Below, in pieces: positions 34,753 to 46,515 of a stretch of 64,000 nt of DNA. The number at the start of each line of letters is the position of its first letter. Position 1 is the stretch's first letter. The DNA comes from Betaproteobacteria bacterium. Its GTDB lineage: Bacteria > Pseudomonadota > Gammaproteobacteria > Burkholderiales > Burkholderiaceae_F. The DNA lies in contig BOKW01000006.1 in NCBI GenBank assembly GCA_016861185.1, forward strand, positions 124,001 to 188,000, given 5' to 3'. The position numbers were made by a program, and so were the translations under genes. Below the pieces are notes generated by a model that was not told the origin of the DNA, made no database searches, and saw nothing but the letters and a program-made list of their open reading frames with translations.

Positions 34753-36744
34753 ATGCTCTCCGCCCTCGAACTGACGCTGCTGCTGCTGGCGGCTTCCGTG
34801 CTCGGTGTCGTCGCCTTCCGGCTGGCCAATCTGCCGCCGATGCTCGGCTATCTCGCGGTCGGCATCCTGATCGGACCGCACGCGCTCGGCGTCGTGCGGG
34901 ACGTCGAACAGACGCGGTATCTGGCCGAGTTCGGGGTCGTGTTCCTGATGTTCTCGATCGGGCTCGAGTTCTCGCTGCCGAGGCTGCGCGCGATGAGGCG
35001 CATCGTCTTCGGGCTCGGGCTCACCCAGGTCGCGGCCACCATCGTCGCGGTGATGGCGGTGGGTTTCGTGTTCCACCGCTTCTTCGCGCACGTGTTCGAC
35101 ATCAACCTCGCGGGCGCGTTCGCGCTCGGCGGCGCGATGGCGATGTCGTCGACCGCGATCGTGATGAAGCTGCTCGCCGAGCGGCTCGAGCTCGAAACCG
35201 ACCACGGCCGCCGCATCGTCGGCGTGCTGCTGTTCCAGGATCTCGCCGTCGTGCCGCTGCTGGTGATCGTTCCGGCATTGGCGCAGCAGCCGGAGAACCT
35301 CGCGCCCGCGCTCGGCTTCGCGCTCGTCAAGGCGGCGGCGCTGCTCGCGGTGCTGCTGGTCGGCGGGCAATGGGTGATCCGCCGCTGGTTCCACGTGGTC
35401 GCCAAGCGGCGCTCGCACGAGCTGTTCACGCTGAACCTGCTGCTGGTGACGCTGGGACTCGCGTGGCTGACCGAACTCGCGGGGCTGTCGCTCGCACTCG
35501 GCGCCTTCGTCGCCGGCATGCTGATCGCAGAGACGGAGTACCGGCATCAGGTCGAGGAGGACATCAAGCCCTTCCGCGACGTGCTGCTGGGGCTGTTCTT
35601 CGTGACGATCGGCATGCTGCTGAACGTCGGCGTCGTGGTCGGGCAGTTCGGCTGGGTGCTGCTCGCCCTGCTGGTCCCGACCTCGTTCAAGTTCGCGCTG
35701 ATCGTGGGGCTCGCGCGCGCCTTCGGCGCGGCGGCGGGCACGGCGATCCGCACCGCACTGCCGCTCGCCACCGCGGGCGAGTTCGGCTTCGTGCTGCTGA
35801 ACCAGGCGGGCGGCCTGCAGCTTCTGCCGGCGGATTTGATGCAGGTCGTGCTTGCCGCGATGCTGCTGTCGATGCTGGCCACGCCCTTCCTGATGCAATA
35901 CAGCGGCCGCGTCGCGATGCGCTTCGTCGCCTCCGAGTGGATGCAGCGCGCGCTCGAGCTGCATCAGATCGCCACGCGCTCGATGGCTACCGAAAGGCAC
36001 GTCGTGATCTGCGGCTTCGGGCGCACCGGCCAGCACCTCGCGAAGATGCTCGACCAGGAGAACATCGCCTACGTCGCACTCGACCTCGACCCCGACCGCG
36101 TCCGCGAAGCCGCGGCCGCGGGCGAATCGGTCGTCTACGGCGACGCCGCCCGCCGCGAGACGCTGGTCGCCGCCGGGGTGGCGCGCGCCGCGGCGCTGGT
36201 CGTCACCTACGCCGACACGAACTCGGCGCTCAAAGTGATCCACTTCGCGCACGAGGTCAACCCGAGACTGCCGATCATCGTGCGCACCGCCGACGACGCC
36301 GATCTGGACAAGCTGCAGGCCGCGGGCGCGACCGAGGTCGTGCCCGAGATCTTCGAAGGCAGCCTGATGCTCGGCTCGCACGCGCTCGTGCTGCTCGGCG
36401 TGCCCCTGCAGCGGGTCGTCAAGCGCGTGCGCGAAGCGCGCGACTCGCGCTACCGGCTGCTGCGCGGCTACTTCCACGGCGCCGACGAGCGCGAGGAATT
36501 CGAGGAGGAGGCGCACGAGCGGCTGCACTCGGTGCCGATCGAGGCGGGCGCCGCCGCGGTCGGGCGCGCGCTCGGCGAACTGAAGCTCGCCGAAGTCGGC
36601 GCCGAAGTCACCGCAATCCGCCGGCGCGGCATCCGTGGCGAGGATCCCGCGCCCGAGATGGTGCTGCGCGACGGCGACGTCGTCGTGCTGCGCGGTGTGC
36701 CGGAGGCGCTCGAATTGGCCGAGGAGCGGCTGCTGCAGAAGTAG
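34753..36744 (+). CDS. CPA2 family cation:proton antiporter with RCK domain (KefB/YbaL-like)
   Basis: A 663-residue membrane protein. Residues 1-390 make about twelve hydrophobic segments with the CPA2 pattern (NLPPMLGYLAVGILIGPHALG, GVVFLMFSIGLEFSLPRLRAM, FALGGAMAMSSTAIVMKLLAE). A Rossmann RCK (TrkA-N) domain follows near residue 415 (RHVVICGFGRTGQHLAKML), then a TrkA-C domain to the end. It would exchange potassium or another cation for protons, gated by a nucleotide or glutathione adduct. It is divergent from kdsD, its usual neighbour in Burkholderiales. I do not choose between KefB, KefC and YbaL. Confidence 0.88.
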   Translation: MLSALELTLLLLAASVLGVVAFRLANLPPMLGYLAVGILIGPHALGVVRDVEQTRYLAEFGVVFLMFSIGLEFSLPRLRAMRRIVFGLGLTQVAATIVAVMAVGFVFHRFFAHVFDINLAGAFALGGAMAMSSTAIVMKLLAERLELETDHGRRIVGVLLFQDLAVVPLLVIVPALAQQPENLAPALGFALVKAAALLAVLLVGGQWVIRRWFHVVAKRRSHELFTLNLLLVTLGLAWLTELAGLSLALGAFVAGMLIAETEYRHQVEEDIKPFRDVLLGLFFVTIGMLLNVGVVVGQFGWVLLALLVPTSFKFALIVGLARAFGAAAGTAIRTALPLATAGEFGFVLLNQAGGLQLLPADLMQVVLAAMLLSMLATPFLMQYSGRVAMRFVASEWMQRALELHQIATRSMATERHVVICGFGRTGQHLAKMLDQENIAYVALDLDPDRVREAAAAGESVVYGDAARRETLVAAGVARAAALVVTYADTNSALKVIHFAHEVNPRLPIIVRTADDADLDKLQAAGATEVVPEIFEGSLMLGSHALVLLGVPLQRVVKRVREARDSRYRLLRGYFHGADEREEFEEEAHERLHSVPIEAGAAAVGRALGELKLAEVGAEVTAIRRRGIRGEDPAPEMVLRDGDVVVLRGVPEALELAEERLLQK

Positions 36745-36772
36745 CGCGCTCGGGCCGGCCGCTGTGGATCCG

Positions 36773-37177
36773 TTACGAAGCCAGCGGCAGATAGCGCAGC
36801 ATGATCGTCGCCAGGTCGGCGTTCGTGTACGGCTTCGACACGTGTTCGTCCATGCCGACGTCCAGGCTCTTCTGCCGGTCGTCGGGCAGCGAGTTCGCCG
36901 TCAGCGCGACGATCGGCACGCGCGCGCGGCGGGCGTTCGCCTCCTCGGTGCGCCACGTGCGCGCGGCGGTGTAGCCGTCCATGCGCGGCATGTGGATGTC
37001 CATCAGCACGAGGTCGAAGTTCTCGGCGCGCAGCCGGTCGAGCGCCTCGACGCCGTCGTAGGCGACCTCGACGTCGACGCCGAGTCCTTCGAGGGTCGTG
37101 CGGGCGACGATGGCGTTGACCGGGTTGTCCTCGACGAGGAGCACGCGGCCGGCGAATTGGGGCAGAAGCGCTTGCAT
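36773..37177 (-). CDS. single-domain response regulator
   Basis: A 134-residue receiver domain with no output domain. VLLVEDNPVNAIVA holds the acidic pair Glu16 and Asp17, DLVLMDIHMPRMDG holds the phosphorylated Asp60, and the conserved lysine is Lys115 in VSKPY. The DNPVN form is typical of receivers in hybrid kinases and phosphorelays. No histidine kinase is adjacent, so the partner must lie elsewhere. It converges on the antiporter gene (28 bases apart) and is divergent from a sigma factor operon. Confidence 0.88.
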   Translation of the reverse strand: MQALLPQFAGRVLLVEDNPVNAIVARTTLEGLGVDVEVAYDGVEALDRLRAENFDLVLMDIHMPRMDGYTAARTWRTEEANARRARVPIVALTANSLPDDRQKSLDVGMDEHVSKPYTNADLATIMLRYLPLAS

Positions 37178-37383
37178 CGAAGGCGGTCGGCGTGCCCGCG
37201 CCGAGGAATCCGGACGGCCGGGGCCGCGCGGGCGATGGTTACCCCGGATCGCGCCATGCTGCCGGGCGCCGGCGGCGGCGATGGTCCGAGTTGCGCGCGC
37301 CGCGCCGCGCTATTCCGGACATCGCCGGACCTGCGGCCAGCCCTCGGCGCGGAACCGCCGCCGGCGCATCATGCCGGCCGGCG

Positions 37384-37409
37384 GGAACTTTTTCGGGACC
37401 GGATCGCAA
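37384..37409 (+). promoter_or_regulatory. possible extracytoplasmic-function sigma promoter
   Basis: GGAACTT at 37384-37390 matches the -35 of many extracytoplasmic-function sigma factors, and TCGCAA at 37404-37409 could be the -10. The spacer is 13 bases, about 2-3 shorter than usual, so the match is tentative. If it is real, transcription would start next to the sigma gene ATG at 37420, with almost no leader. Self-activation would be the expected logic. Confidence 0.35.
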
Positions 37410-37419
37410 TAGCGTGGAA

Positions 37420-38028
37420 ATGGCCTTCGACCCGACGACGACGCGCGCCGCCACCGACGCCGAACTGCTCGCCCGCGCGGCGACGGCCGCCGCGCCGTCG
37501 CGCGCGCCCGCGATCGAAGAGCTGTTTCGGCGTCACCGAGCGGCGGTGTACCGCTACGCGTGGCTGCTGACCGGCTCCGAATCGGCCGCGGCCGACGTGC
37601 TGCAGGAGACCTTTCTCGCGCTGCTGGACGCACCGCTCGGTTTCGATCCCGCGCGCGGCTCCGCCGCTGCGTACCTGTGCGGCATCGCGCGCCATCTCGC
37701 GCTGCGTGACCGCGCGAGCCGCGTGCAGGCGGTCGACGACATCACGCCGGTCGCCGAGGACGGCGAGCGCGCCGACGCGCCGGCGCTGCCGCCGCTGCCG
37801 GCCGACGAAGTCGAGCGCGCCCGGGCGATCGATGCGCTGTACGCGGCGATCCGCGCATTGCCGCCGCACTACCGGGACGTGCTGATGCTGGTCGAGCTGC
37901 AGGAGTTCTCTTATGCCGATGCCGCCGCGATCGCGGGAGTCGAGGTCGGCACCGTGCGGTCGCGCCTGGCGCGCGCGAAGGCGCGGCTGCTGGAACTTCT
38001 GGCGGCGCCGCGCGCAATAGATCGATGA
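37420..38028 (+). CDS. sigma-70 family (ECF-type) RNA polymerase sigma factor
   Basis: A 202-residue sigma factor with only region 2 (EELFRRHRAAVYRYAWLLTGSESAAADVLQETFLALL) and region 4 (ALPPHYRDVLMLVELQEFSYADAAAIAGVEVGTVRSRLARAKARLLELL). This is the two-domain plan of extracytoplasmic-function factors. The linker between them is long and acidic. I chose ATG 37420; the frame extends upstream without support. Its stop overlaps the next gene (ATGA), a probable anti-sigma factor, so the pair should be made in fixed ratio. Confidence 0.88.
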   Translation: MAFDPTTTRAATDAELLARAATAAAPSRAPAIEELFRRHRAAVYRYAWLLTGSESAAADVLQETFLALLDAPLGFDPARGSAAAYLCGIARHLALRDRASRVQAVDDITPVAEDGERADAPALPPLPADEVERARAIDALYAAIRALPPHYRDVLMLVELQEFSYADAAAIAGVEVGTVRSRLARAKARLLELLAAPRAIDR

Positions 38029-38543
38029 GGACGCCGATGGATTCCCGCACCGATCAACCGCTCGACCGCTGGCTCGCCGCCGCACGCGACGAGCTTGCGC
38101 GCCGCGAGCCGCCGCCGTGGAGCGAAGGCGAGCTGCGCTCGCGCATCGACGAACGGCTCGCGCTGCAGGCGGTCGCCGGTGCACGGCCCGCGATGCAACC
38201 GCGCGCGCAACCGCGCGCCGCGTCCGCCAAGCGCCGATTCCTCGTGTGGCTGGGCGCACCGGCGATGGCCGCCGGCGCGTTCGCGCTGCTGCTCGTCGCC
38301 GGCACGCTGCTGCGCTCCGGCGGCGGTCCGAACCCGGAGCGGTCCGCGCCATTCATCGCGCTGACGTCGATCGACGCGATCGCCGCGGAGCCGGGCAAGG
38401 TCGTCGTCCCCGCACGCGTTCCGCGCGCGCAACTTGCCGACTACGGCCTGCCGGTCGATCCGGCGCGGGCCGACGTGCCGGCGCAAGCCGAATTCCTGCT
38501 GTCCGCGCGCGGCGTCGTGCTCGCCGTGCGCTTTGTCGAATGA
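38025..38543 (+). CDS. probable anti-sigma factor, single-pass membrane protein
   Basis: A 172-residue protein with a cytoplasmic N-terminal part of about 70 residues (DQPLDRWLAAARDELARREPPPWSEGELRSRIDERLALQAV), one membrane helix at about residues 73-95, and a small periplasmic domain. I recognise no zinc-binding anti-sigma motif. The call rests on the translational overlap with the sigma factor gene, the membrane topology and the size. The start ATG 38025 overlaps the sigma stop; ATG 38037 is an alternative. Confidence 0.6.
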   Translation: MRTPMDSRTDQPLDRWLAAARDELARREPPPWSEGELRSRIDERLALQAVAGARPAMQPRAQPRAASAKRRFLVWLGAPAMAAGAFALLLVAGTLLRSGGGPNPERSAPFIALTSIDAIAAEPGKVVVPARVPRAQLADYGLPVDPARADVPAQAEFLLSARGVVLAVRFVE

Positions 38544-38554
38544 GGAGACCCGCG

Positions 38555-39592
38555 ATGTACCGATCGTTGATCGCCGCCGGAACGTTTGCCGCAACGGGCG
38601 CCGTTCTGGCGCAGCCTGCAGCCGCGCCCGCCGCTCATGTGCCCGCGCCTCCGGCGGCGCAGCACGCTTCTTTCGATCTGGCGCTGCCCAATCTCGGCTT
38701 CGCGTCGTCCGAGATCGGCGGCCGCGTCGTCAAAGGCGCGCCGTACACGGCCGACGCCGTCACCGAAACCGCGCAGACCCTGGCCGACGGCAACCGCATC
38801 GTGCGCAAGTCGACGACGCGGCTGGCGCGCGACAGCGAAGGCCGCACGCGGCAGGAGCGCATCGGCCGCGACGGGCAGGTCGCGTCGATCTTCATCAACG
38901 ACGTCGTCGCCGGCAAGCGCTACATGCTGTCGCCCGCGCGCAAGACCGCGCTCGAGCTGCCGCGTGCGCCGCTCGCCGAAGGCGTGCCGCTCGCGCCGGC
39001 AGCGTCGGCCGACGAGATGCGCTCGTGGGCCGAGGCAATGCGCGAATGGGCGCGCGACTTCGCCGCCCGCTTCCGCGCCGAGCACGTCGAAACCCGCACC
39101 GAAAAGACCAAGGACGGCGAAGTGCGGGTCACCGTCAATCGCCGCTCGACGACGAGCGACGCGCCCGGCGACGTCGCGATCGACGTGATCCGCGTCGCCG
39201 AAGTCCCGCACGTGCCGGTGCCGCCGGTGCCCCCGGTTCCCGGCGTGGCACCCGTGCCGCCGGTACCACCCGTGCCGATGATCGCGCCGCCGCCGGGGCA
39301 GGGCGTCACGACTCCGCTCGGCGCGAAGGAGTTCGACGGCGTGCGCGCCGACGGCACCCGCACCACCTGGACGATCCCCGCCGGCCGCATCGGCAACGAG
39401 AAGCCGATCGAGATCGTCTCCGAACGCTGGTATTCGCCCGAGCTGATGCTTGTCGTCGCCACGCGCCATGTCGATCCGCGCAGCGGCGAAACGAGCTACC
39501 GGCTGGTCAACCTCAAGCGCGGCGAACCGGACGCGGCGCTGTTCAAGCTGCCGGGCGATTACGAGCTGCGCGGGCTGAAGAAGCGTCCCTGA
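38555..39592 (+). CDS. secreted protein with proline-rich segment, sigma-operon effector
   Basis: A 345-residue protein with a signal peptide (residues 1-19, ending VLAQ). The first part (RIVRKSTTRLARDSEGRTRQERIGRDGQ) and the last (ADGTRTTWTIPAGRIGNEKPIEIVSERWYSPEL) look like extended beta sheet. Between them, at about residues 218-246, is a stretch of Val-Pro and Pro-Pro repeats that would be rigid and extended. The last section resembles uncharacterised secreted proteins found with sigma/anti-sigma pairs. GAGGAG lies 8 bases before ATG 38555. As the third gene of the operon it is probably the main regulated product, placed in the periplasm or envelope. Confidence 0.65.
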   Translation: MYRSLIAAGTFAATGAVLAQPAAAPAAHVPAPPAAQHASFDLALPNLGFASSEIGGRVVKGAPYTADAVTETAQTLADGNRIVRKSTTRLARDSEGRTRQERIGRDGQVASIFINDVVAGKRYMLSPARKTALELPRAPLAEGVPLAPAASADEMRSWAEAMREWARDFAARFRAEHVETRTEKTKDGEVRVTVNRRSTTSDAPGDVAIDVIRVAEVPHVPVPPVPPVPGVAPVPPVPPVPMIAPPPGQGVTTPLGAKEFDGVRADGTRTTWTIPAGRIGNEKPIEIVSERWYSPELMLVVATRHVDPRSGETSYRLVNLKRGEPDAALFKLPGDYELRGLKKRP

Positions 39593-39635
39593 CGTCGCCG
39601 CCCGGGGCGGCCGACGTTGCGCGCCGGGGCGCGCG

Positions 39636-42503
<2,868 letters not shown>

Positions 42504-42608
42504 GGGCGTCGGGCGGGATGAGCGAACCCGACACTATAAGAAACTTCGGCGTCGACGCGCGAGTCGCCGTTCGCTCCTTCTCCGGGAGCGCCTGCGGGCG
42601 GTGCACCG

Positions 42609-42712
42609 GAAATCCCCCGCGCGCTGGCGCGCGCCGCCCCCTTTTCAAAGTGGGCTCCGAACCCACCCCCTTTGGAAAAGGAGGTCGGCCGAAGGCCGGG
42701 GGGATTCCGCGG
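42609..42712. repeat. palindromic C/T-rich intergenic repeat, copy 2
   Basis: Between uvrA and the next gene. GAAATCCCCC at one end and GGGGGGATTCC at the other enclose two C-rich/AAAGG hairpin cores (CCCCCTTTTCAAAG and CCCCTTTGGAAAAGG). The same parts, in similar order, recur near 52115 and 63149. The element separates uvrA from a minus-strand secreted-protein gene, so it lies between the promoter region of uvrA and the end of that gene. No coding frame in it is credible. Confidence 0.5.
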
Positions 42713-42742
42713 CCCGACGGCGGCCGAAGGAGCTTCGAGAGG

Positions 42743-43117
42743 CTAAGGAGCCGCCTCGACCTTGACCCACTCGGCCGTCTTGCGCGTCGCGTCGGTGAAC
42801 TTGACTTCGACGCGCCGGCCCTTCTGCAGGTCGGCCAAGCGGCCCGTCGTCGCGGACAGCCGTTGGGCGCTGCGGTCGATCCAGATGCGCGTGCGGTCGG
42901 TCAGCGCGCAGCGGTACGACGTTGCGCCCGCGCTTACGGTCATCGTTCGCGCGGCCGCGTCGATCGCCTCGACCGTGCCGATGACGGTTGCCTTGCCCGA
43001 CAGCCCGGGCGATTGCCCGATCGGAATGAACTGCTCGGTGGCCTTCTGCGCACGCGCGATCAAGGGCGCGGCCAGCAGCGCCAGCGCGCATCGTGCGAAC
43101 AATCGTCGCCGGTTCAT
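42743..43117 (-). CDS. small secreted protein of unknown function
   Basis: A 124-residue protein with a signal peptide (residues 1-23, MNRRRLFARCALALLAAPLIARA; the two arginines before a hydrophobic run also suit Tat export). The mature part (GKATVIGTVEAIDAAARTMTVSAG, then RLADLQKGRRVEVKFTD) looks like a small beta-barrel of OB type, as in DUF5666-like proteins. It follows the cytochrome gene by 16 bases on the same strand and may be co-transcribed. I do not know its function. Confidence 0.65.
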   Translation of the reverse strand: MNRRRLFARCALALLAAPLIARAQKATEQFIPIGQSPGLSGKATVIGTVEAIDAAARTMTVSAGATSYRCALTDRTRIWIDRSAQRLSATTGRLADLQKGRRVEVKFTDATRKTAEWVKVEAAP

Positions 43118-43133
43118 CGCCTGCTCCTTCGCC

Positions 43134-44477
43134 CTATTCGACCAGCGCCGCGCGCGCCTGTTTCAGCGCCGCGACCGCCTGCTGCAGCCAGTATGCGCGC
43201 GTGAACAGGGCCTGCTGCGCCCTGCGCGCGAAGCGCCGCGCGTTTTCGAGCGGCGCGAGCGCCTCCGGATGCAGGTCCGCTTCGCGCAGCACGCGAATCG
43301 CGTCGCCGACGTCGCCGATCGCCTGCTTGAAGACCGACTGCGTCGGATCGTCGTGCGGCGCGGCCGATTCGAGCAGTTCGATGCCCGAGCGGATGTTCTC
43401 GAGCGCGTTGAGCACGCGCAGGAACGAGGCGATCGCCTGAGTCTGCGTCGCATCGAGCTTGATGCCGCTTCCGGTGGCGCCGGCCAGCGCCTTGCCCGCG
43501 GGCGAGTTGTTGAACGATTCGCCGTCGTAGAAGGCGACCGCCGCTTCGAGCGTGGCCACCGAGTTGTCGTGGAAGAACGGGCCGGTATCCGCCGCTTCGA
43601 CGAGCGGCGGCGTGTTGAACGTGCCGTCGCCGGGGGTGCCGAACCCGTCGTCGCGCGGCGGTTTCTCGCCGGCGAGCCGCGGCGGCCGGTCGGGCAGATT
43701 CTCCACGCCCGTGTCGAAGTTCTGATTGCCGAGGTTGCCGCCGCCGAAGTCGGCGCTGGCGCCGGCGTTGACGTGACAGAAGTTGCACTTGCCGACTTTG
43801 CGGTCGAGGAACAGCTCCTGCCCGCGCTTCGCGACCGCGCTCTTCAAGGGCAGCGGCAGCTTCGGGTCTTCCTTGCGCCCGAGCGAGAGCTGGAACGCTT
43901 CGAGCGCGTCGAGCTCCTCGTCGGTCGGCAGCCTGAAGTCCACGCCGGGCACGCGCGCGAGCGTCTTCGTGAAGTGCTGGATCACTGCGCCGGTGGCGAA
44001 GGATCGCAGCGATCCGTCGCCCGGCGCGCCGTCGCCGGACCAGCCGGTGCGCGGACCCGCGGGGCTCGCGACCGAAGTCCGCAGCGCGAGCGTGTGCGGA
44101 ACGCCGCGCATCACGAACCTGTTGGCGAGATCGTCGAAGCCGTCGAGGTTTTCGAGGATCAGTCCGAACGCGCGCATCAGCCGCGGGTTCTCGAAGTTCT
44201 TCGCCAACGCGGGAACGAACTCGGCGACGAACAGCGGATCGCTGGCCGGCAGACGCGCGATGAACGCCGCGTCGATCGTGAAGTTGTTGTCGGCCGGGTG
44301 GCAGGTGCCGCAGGTGCGGCCGTTGCCCGCAAAGGTCTCGTTGAAGAAGATGCGCCGGCCCTTGGCGATCAGCGCGGCCTGCGGATCGGTGGGCGGCGGC
44401 ATCGTTTCGCACGCGGCCACGAGCGCGGCGATCGCTGCGAGCATGGCCGCACGCCCGCACATGGCTTGCGTTCTCAT
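43134..44477 (-). CDS. di-haem cytochrome c peroxidase-like lipoprotein
   Basis: A 447-residue protein with a lipoprotein signal (lipidated Cys23) and two haem-c attachment motifs, CGTCH (residues 56-60) and CNFCH (231-235). Sequence around them (GRRIFFNETFAGNGRTCGTCHPADNNFT and GQELFLDRKVGKCNFCH) fits the cytochrome c peroxidase/MauG-like superfamily. The N-terminal domain is atypical and the last 100 residues are helical. It would sit in the periplasm attached to a membrane, reducing peroxide or acting in oxidative chemistry on another protein. It is divergent from the MFS transporter. Confidence 0.8.
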   Translation of the reverse strand: MRTQAMCGRAAMLAAIAALVAACETMPPPTDPQAALIAKGRRIFFNETFAGNGRTCGTCHPADNNFTIDAAFIARLPASDPLFVAEFVPALAKNFENPRLMRAFGLILENLDGFDDLANRFVMRGVPHTLALRTSVASPAGPRTGWSGDGAPGDGSLRSFATGAVIQHFTKTLARVPGVDFRLPTDEELDALEAFQLSLGRKEDPKLPLPLKSAVAKRGQELFLDRKVGKCNFCHVNAGASADFGGGNLGNQNFDTGVENLPDRPPRLAGEKPPRDDGFGTPGDGTFNTPPLVEAADTGPFFHDNSVATLEAAVAFYDGESFNNSPAGKALAGATGSGIKLDATQTQAIASFLRVLNALENIRSGIELLESAAPHDDPTQSVFKQAIGDVGDAIRVLREADLHPEALAPLENARRFARRAQQALFTRAYWLQQAVAALKQARAALVE

Positions 44478-44660
44478 GGCCGCCTCCCCTTCGAGCGATA
44501 CAGCTCGCTGTCGAACGCCGGCAGCGAAAAAATCCTAGCAGCGCGCCGTCGCGCGAGCTATCGCGCTTTCGGGCGGCGCCTCGGACGGATCGACTACCAT
44601 TCGCCTCCCGCGCGCGCACCCGAGTGCCTCCGCCGCGCCGCCCGCTTCAAGCTTCCTCCG

Positions 44661-45896
44661 ATGACCGCCGCCGACCGCATGTCGCCGCTGGAGATCCGCG
44701 CGAGCGTTTCGCTCGCTTCGATCTTCGCGCTGCGCATGCTCGGGCTGTTCCTGATCCTGCCGGTGTTCGCGGTGCACGCGCGCGGGCTCGCAGGCGCGCA
44801 GGATGCGGCCACGAGCGCAACGCTCGTGGGCATCGCGCTGGGCATCTACGGGCTCACGCAAGGCATCCTGCAGATCCCGTACGGCTTGCTGAGCGACCGC
44901 TACGGCCGCAAGCCGCTGATCGTGATCGGGCTCGTGCTGTTCGCGATCGGCAGCTTCGTCGCCGCGGCCGCCGACGACATCTGGGTGACGATCGTCGGCC
45001 GCGCGATCCAGGGCGCCGGCGCGATCTCGGCGGCGGTCACCGCGTTCATCGCCGACGCCACGCGCGACGAGCATCGGACGAAGGCGATGGCGATGGTCGG
45101 CGCATCGATCGGGCTCACCTTCGCCCTTTCGCTGGTCGGCGCGCCGCCGCTATACGCCGCCATCGGCATGGGCGGCCTGTTCGCGCTGACCGGCGTGCTC
45201 GCGATCGCTGCGATCGGCGTCGTGCTGTGGATCGTCCCGCCGGCGCCGCCGAAGATCCATCACGAGGACCCGGCGCACTGGCTCGACGTCGTGCTGCATC
45301 CGGAGCTGCTGCGGCTGAACGTCGGCATCTTCGTGCTGCACGCGGTGCAGATGGCGACTTTCGTCGTCGTGCCGGTGCTGCTGGTCGAGCACGGCGGGCT
45401 GCCGCTCGCGCAGCACTGGCAGGTCTACCTGCCGGTCGTGCTCGCGTCGTTCGCGCTGATGATGCCGCCGATCGTCGCGGCCGAGCGCCGTGCGCGAATG
45501 CGGGCGCTGTTCCTCGGCGCAATCGCGCTGCTCGCCGTCGTGCAGCTCGGCTACGCGTGGTTCGCGCCTTCGCTCGCATGGCTCGCGTTGTGGCTGCTGC
45601 TGTTCTTCGTCGCGTTCAACATCCTCGAGGCGAGCCTGCCTTCGCTTACGTCGCGCGTGGCGCCGGCGTCGCACAAGGGACTTGCGCTCGGCGTCTACAA
45701 CACGACGCAGGCGATCGGGCTGTTCGCCGGCGGCGCGCTCGGCGGCTGGCTCGCCGCGCGCGCGGGCAGCACGAGCGTCTTCTACGCGGCGGCGGCACTG
45801 CTGGCGGCGTGGTGGCTGCTCGCGACCGGCATGCGCGAGCCGCCGCGCCGCGCGCGCGGCGAACCGCTGGCGGTCGGCGAGGCCACGCCGCGCTGA
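44661..45896 (+). CDS. MFS transporter
   Basis: A 411-residue major facilitator with about twelve hydrophobic segments. The motif between helices 2 and 3, GLLSDRYGRKPLIVIG, is the classic loop signature, and ALGVYNTTQAIGLFAGGALGGWLA lies in the second half. The N-terminus (SLASIFALRMLGLFLILPVFAVHARGL) matches the YajR-like group of drug-proton antiporters, but unlike YajR no C-terminal soluble domain is present. It is located directly upstream of ssb, as in many Burkholderiales, with uvrA on the other side of two inserted genes. Confidence 0.85.
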   Translation: MTAADRMSPLEIRASVSLASIFALRMLGLFLILPVFAVHARGLAGAQDAATSATLVGIALGIYGLTQGILQIPYGLLSDRYGRKPLIVIGLVLFAIGSFVAAAADDIWVTIVGRAIQGAGAISAAVTAFIADATRDEHRTKAMAMVGASIGLTFALSLVGAPPLYAAIGMGGLFALTGVLAIAAIGVVLWIVPPAPPKIHHEDPAHWLDVVLHPELLRLNVGIFVLHAVQMATFVVVPVLLVEHGGLPLAQHWQVYLPVVLASFALMMPPIVAAERRARMRALFLGAIALLAVVQLGYAWFAPSLAWLALWLLLFFVAFNILEASLPSLTSRVAPASHKGLALGVYNTTQAIGLFAGGALGGWLAARAGSTSVFYAAAALLAAWWLLATGMREPPRRARGEPLAVGEATPR

Positions 45897-45974
45897 GGTG
45901 CCGTCCGGACGAGCGGGCACGAAAGGTATGATGCCGGCCTCCCGCTTGCTTGCGACGAACAAGGAGACGAGCGC

Positions 45975-46454
45975 ATGGCCTCCGTCAACAAGGTCATCCT
46001 GATCGGCAACCTCGGGCGCGATCCCGAAACGCGCTACACGGCCGACGGCGCGGCGATCACCAACGTGTCGATCGCGACCACCCGCCGCTACAAGGATTCG
46101 TCCGGACAGCAGCAGGAAGAAACGGAGTGGCACCGCGTCGCCTTCTTCGGGCGGCTCGCCGAGATCGCCGGCGAATACCTGCGCAAGGGGCGCTCCGTCT
46201 ACGTCGAGGGCCGGTTGCGCACGCGCAAGTGGACCGACAAGGACGGCAACGAGAAGTACACGACCGAAATCGTCGCCGAGAACATGCAGATGCTCGGCTC
46301 GCGCGAGGGCATGGGCGCCGGCGATCGCGGCGGCGACTTCGATGCGTCGGAGCCGCCCGCGCCGCGCGCGGGTAAGCCCGGACCTCGACAGGCGCAGGAC
46401 GCGGCGAAGCCCGCGCCGAACATCGCCGACATGGACGATGACATACCGTTCTGA
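45975..46454 (+). CDS. ssb: single-stranded DNA-binding protein
   Basis: A 159-residue OB-fold protein that coats single-stranded DNA as a tetramer during replication and repair. [41 protein letters not shown] opens it, and [35 protein letters not shown] continues the fold. A Gly/Ala/Pro linker leads to the acidic tail DMDDDIPF, which recruits partner proteins. AAGGAG lies upstream of ATG 45975. uvrA nearby in the opposite direction is the usual arrangement. Confidence 0.96.
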   Translation: MASVNKVILIGNLGRDPETRYTADGAAITNVSIATTRRYKDSSGQQQEETEWHRVAFFGRLAEIAGEYLRKGRSVYVEGRLRTRKWTDKDGNEKYTTEIVAENMQMLGSREGMGAGDRGGDFDASEPPAPRAGKPGPRQAQDAAKPAPNIADMDDDIPF

Positions 46455-46515
46455 CCGGATCGCCGCTGCGCGACCGAACGGGGCGCCCGCAGGCGCCTGC
46501 TGACCGCGTACGGAG

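Noticed and set aside
42504..42600. LexA/SOS box upstream of uvrA
   Set aside because: No CTGT-N8-ACAG-like palindrome could be found by eye near the start, only a plausible -10 element.
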